From Pseudomonas congelans (GTDB taxonomy: Bacteria > Pseudomonadota > Gammaproteobacteria > Pseudomonadales > Pseudomonadaceae), in the NCBI RefSeq assembly GCF_900103225.1, contig NZ_FNJH01000006.1, positions 186,001-250,000 on the forward strand: a stretch of DNA of 64,000 nucleotides, read 5' to 3'. Below are positions 61,397 through 64,000 of the stretch, in pieces (the stretch's first letter is position 1; each line of letters begins with the position of its first letter). A program made the translations under genes and the position numbers. The notes under the pieces are model-generated. The model was not told the origin of the DNA and made no database searches. It was given only the letters and a program-made list of their open reading frames with translations.

Positions 61397-63594
61397 ACCA
61401 GCCATTTTCGCCAATGGGCAAGCCTGTGGACCGCGTCGACGGCCGTTTGAAAGTGACCGGTGGCGCACGTTACGCCGGCGAATACCCTGAAGAAGGGTTG
61501 CTGTATGCAAGCGTGGTCTCCAGCACCATCGCCAACGGTCGCGTCGCCAGCATCGATACAAGCGAGGCGTTGAAGGTACCGGGCGTGGTCGCTGTCATCG
61601 ACCACACCAATCGTCCGTGGCTGGCCAGTTACGACGAAAACTATGAGGACGCCGATTCGGCCGACGGTTCGCCGTTTCGTCCTTTTTATAACGACAACGT
61701 CATGTACAGCGGCCAACCGCTCGCGCTGGTCGTCGCCGATACGCTGGAACTGGCCCGACATGCAGGCTCGCTGGTGCGCATCGAATATGAGCAGCAGGAG
61801 CACCAGACCGACCTGCAAGCCATGCTCGACACCGCCTATGACGCGCCTGCCGAATTGCCGCCGCCGCGTGGCAACTTCGAAGGCGAACTGGCCAGCTCTG
61901 CGCTGAGCGTGGACGTGACCTACAGCACGCCCAGCGAATACCACAACCCGATGGAGCCGCATGCGTCGACCGTCCTGTATCAGGCCGACGGCAGCTTGCA
62001 GATTCACGACAAGACGCAGGGCACACAAAACTGTCAGGACTACCTGCACAAGGTCTTCGGCCTGGAAAAGGACAAGATCCTTGTACTGGCCGCCTTTGTC
62101 GGTGGTGCCTTCGGTTCCGGCCTGCGCCCGCAATATCAACTGCCGCTGGCGGTGATGGCTGCTCTGCACCTCAAGCGCTCCGTACGCCTGACGCTGACCC
62201 GCCAGCAGATGTTCACCTTCGGTTATCGTCCGCGAACCATTCAGCGTCTGCGTCTGGGCGCGGCTGCCAACGGTCGTTTGCTGGCGGTCGGTCATGAGGC
62301 GATCGGGCAGACTTCGCGTTTCGAGGACTTCAGCGAGCACGTCGTGGAGTGGAGCGGCATGCTCTACCACTGCGACAACGTGCAGTTGACCTACAAACTG
62401 GTGCCGCTGGATGTCTTCACGCCGCTCGACATGCGTGCGCCGGGTGCTGCCCTGGGCATGATCGGCCTGGAATGCGCCATGGACGAACTGGCTTACGCGT
62501 TGGCCATCGATCCGGTGCGCCTGCGCCTGACCAACTACGCCGAGCGCAACGGTAACGAAGACAAGCCGTATTCGAGCAAGGAATTGCGCGAATGCTACGC
62601 CCAGGGCGCCGAACGCTTTGGCTGGTCCAGTCGCAACCCTGAGCCTCGCAGCATGCGTCAAGGCCGCCAGCTGGTCGGCTGGGGCATGGCGGGTGGTGTC
62701 TGGGAGGCCATGCAGATGAAGGCCAGCGCCAAAGCGCGTCTGCAAGCAGACGGCAAGCTGGTGGTCAGCAGTGCCACCACCGATATCGGCACCGGCACCT
62801 ATACCGTCATGACGCAGATTGCTGCAGAGTCGTCGGGTATCGAGGTGGATAACGTCAGCTTCCTGCTGGGTGACTCTTCGTTGCCGACTGCGCCGTTGCA
62901 GGGTGGCTCGTTCACGGTTTCCTCAGTTGGTACTGCGGTGCAGCAGGCCTGTCAGGCGTTGCAGCGTCAGGTACTGGAAGTTGCCAAGGGGCTGCATCCG
63001 CAATTCGCTTCTGTGACGCCGGATGAGGTTCGCTTCGAGGCGGGCAAGCTATACGTGGGCGATCAGGCGCTATCGATGGCCGAACTGGCAGCGTCTCAGG
63101 CCCACGGGGTTATCGAGGTGCAAGTCGACGCCGAGCCGGACAAGAAGCGCGAAGCCTACGCCGCAGCGACGCACTCGGCGGTGTTCGTTGAGGTGCTGGT
63201 CGACGAGGATCTGGGCACTATCAAGGTCAATCGTGTGGTCAGTGCCGTGGCCGCGGGCAGGGTAGTTAATCCGAAAATGGCGCGCAGCCAGATTCTGGGT
63301 GGCGTTGTCTGGGGTATGGGAATGGCGCTTCAGGAAGAAGCGATGCTTGACCACGACCTGGGCCGCCCGATGAACCACAGCCTGGCCGAGTACCACATTC
63401 CGGTGAACGCTGACATTGGCGACATCGACGTGCTGTTTGTCGAAGAACACGACGACATTGTCAACGCGCTGGGTTCCAAGGGCGTCGGCGAAATCGGTAT
63501 CGTGGGTGTGCCGGCAGCGATCGCCAACGCGATCTACCACGCCACCGGCAAGCGGATCCGTGAGTTTCCGATCACGCTGGATAAGCTGTTGTAA
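61393..63594 (+). CDS. paoC: Molybdenum hydroxylase catalytic (molybdopterin) subunit, PaoC/YagR-like
   Basis: A 733-residue molybdopterin-cytosine-dinucleotide subunit. AAFVGGAFGSGL and GGSFTVSSVGTAVQQAC lie in the cofactor-binding domains, and the catalytic glutamate is Glu700 in GSKGVGEIGI. Together with PaoA and PaoB it forms an aldehyde oxidoreductase, or a purine hydroxylase if the neighbouring NCS2 permease is relevant. The maturation gene paoD of E. coli is not seen immediately downstream in this window. Confidence 0.93.
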   Translation: MNQPFSPMGKPVDRVDGRLKVTGGARYAGEYPEEGLLYASVVSSTIANGRVASIDTSEALKVPGVVAVIDHTNRPWLASYDENYEDADSADGSPFRPFYNDNVMYSGQPLALVVADTLELARHAGSLVRIEYEQQEHQTDLQAMLDTAYDAPAELPPPRGNFEGELASSALSVDVTYSTPSEYHNPMEPHASTVLYQADGSLQIHDKTQGTQNCQDYLHKVFGLEKDKILVLAAFVGGAFGSGLRPQYQLPLAVMAALHLKRSVRLTLTRQQMFTFGYRPRTIQRLRLGAAANGRLLAVGHEAIGQTSRFEDFSEHVVEWSGMLYHCDNVQLTYKLVPLDVFTPLDMRAPGAALGMIGLECAMDELAYALAIDPVRLRLTNYAERNGNEDKPYSSKELRECYAQGAERFGWSSRNPEPRSMRQGRQLVGWGMAGGVWEAMQMKASAKARLQADGKLVVSSATTDIGTGTYTVMTQIAAESSGIEVDNVSFLLGDSSLPTAPLQGGSFTVSSVGTAVQQACQALQRQVLEVAKGLHPQFASVTPDEVRFEAGKLYVGDQALSMAELAASQAHGVIEVQVDAEPDKKREAYAAATHSAVFVEVLVDEDLGTIKVNRVVSAVAAGRVVNPKMARSQILGGVVWGMGMALQEEAMLDHDLGRPMNHSLAEYHIPVNADIGDIDVLFVEEHDDIVNALGSKGVGEIGIVGVPAAIANAIYHATGKRIREFPITLDKLL

Positions 63595-63618
63595 CAGCGA
63601 GCTCAAATCCAACTGCCC

Positions 63619-63753
63619 AGCATGCCAACGCTCTGCGTTGGCATGCAGTTAGTGACGCTCTGCATCCTCTTGCGCAGGCGGTGCGGCGCAGGTGTGACCC
63701 GGAGCGTCACGAACTGCATTCCCACGCTGGAGCGTGAGGAACGATAGGCGTCC
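63619..63753. repeat. REP cluster downstream of paoC
   Basis: A perfect palindrome CATGCCAACG-CTCTG-CGTTGGCATG (63621-63645) is followed by TGTGACCCGGAGCGTCACG (63694-63712) and CCCACGCTGGAGCGTGAGG (63721-63739). No gene is seen in 63595-63868. Confidence 0.75.
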
Positions 63754-63868
63754 GAAAGTGCTCCGCGTCTGCAATCGCTCTGCAGGTGAGACAACCCGCC
63801 ACGCGACAATAGACCACACGACTTTAATGGCTGAACAGGACTACTCTTTGAGGGTCGATTGATCTGCA

Positions 63869-64000
63869 TCATTGCGTTAAGGCAATGATCAGTGCACCGA
63901 CCAGCGTTTTCGCCATTGGAAACGCCAGAATAAAAGAAACATAAGCACTCATTACCGTGGGGGCAATCGCTGTTGGCTTGCGGCCGGCAGCACGTTTCAT
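63869..64000 (-). CDS. Small membrane protein, possibly truncated by the window edge
   Basis: The minus strand reads MKRAAGRKPTAIAPTV and then a hydrophobic stretch with a C-terminal membrane helix to a TGA at 63869, 43 residues from the Met at 64000. The Met at the very edge may be internal and the true start may lie outside. No family assigned. Confidence 0.4.
   Translation of the reverse strand: MKRAAGRKPTAIAPTVMSAYVSFILAFPMAKTLVGALIIALTQ

Noticed and set aside
61108..62745. 545-codon minus-strand frame opposite paoB/paoC
   Set aside because: Antisense to two genes joined by an ATGA-type overlap; no family match.

Overview
The window looks like chromosomal core sequence from a fluorescent pseudomonad, most likely the Pseudomonas syringae group. 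I base this on the gene order, which from memory matches the Pseudomonas aeruginosa run dacC-ybeD-lipB-lipA ... holA-lptE-leuS ... lnt-corC-ybeY-phoH-miaB ... hemL-thiE-thiD-ladS-(acyl-CoA dehydrogenase)-amn, on high-GC codon use, and on abundant short palindromic REP elements between genes. The species is an inference. I see no rRNA, tRNA, prophage, insertion sequence or CRISPR array.

Layout. 1-2554: end of a D-Ala-D-Ala carboxypeptidase gene, ybeD, and the lipoate genes lipB-lipA. 2783-9223 (minus strand): lytic transglycosylase, arfA ribosome rescue factor, a small membrane protein, then holA-lptE-leuS. 9536-10764: a hypothetical gene and a YdcF-type membrane protein. 10831-16248 (minus): the miaB-phoH-ybeY-corC-lnt cluster (tRNA thiolation, RNA processing, envelope lipoprotein acylation). 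16388-20606: DUF1820 gene, Sel1 protein, hemL, thiE, thiD. 20972-26964: LadS-type sensor kinase, AidB-type acyl-CoA dehydrogenase, AMP nucleosidase, RluE pseudouridine synthase. 26978-32642: Lrp regulator, a probable small RNA, a glutamine-rich exported protein, lipoprotein and cation efflux genes, a galactose-dehydrogenase-like enzyme and an esterase. 32652-36502: DsbA-like protein, TrmK methyltransferase, RidA-like protein, and a coupled pair of unknown lipoproteins. 36735-48469: helicase HrpB, a lysine-rich protein, two orphan genes with TTG starts, a nuclease/phosphatase-fold protein, YciC and DUF2076 proteins, an NYN nuclease next to a DnaQ-type exonuclease, an Lrp regulator, a DMT exporter and helicase RhlE. 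48718-63594: flavoprotein, histone-deacetylase-like hydrolase, GNAT, TesB, HAD phosphatase, exported hydrolase, YpfJ, MFS exporter, NCS2 permease-trmA, and a divergent three-subunit molybdenum hydroxylase of the PaoABC type.

Most of the sequence is housekeeping. The points I would look at first are: the perfect hairpin inside arfA, which fits the known truncated-mRNA control of that gene; a LadS homologue with no receiver domain; an orphan terminator marking a probable small RNA at about 27,690-27,770; two copies of a composite REP element whose central spacer is inverted between copies; a PaoA-like subunit with no Tat signal; and a translationally coupled pair of unknown lipoproteins. I do not see a clear new multi-gene defence or secretion system.
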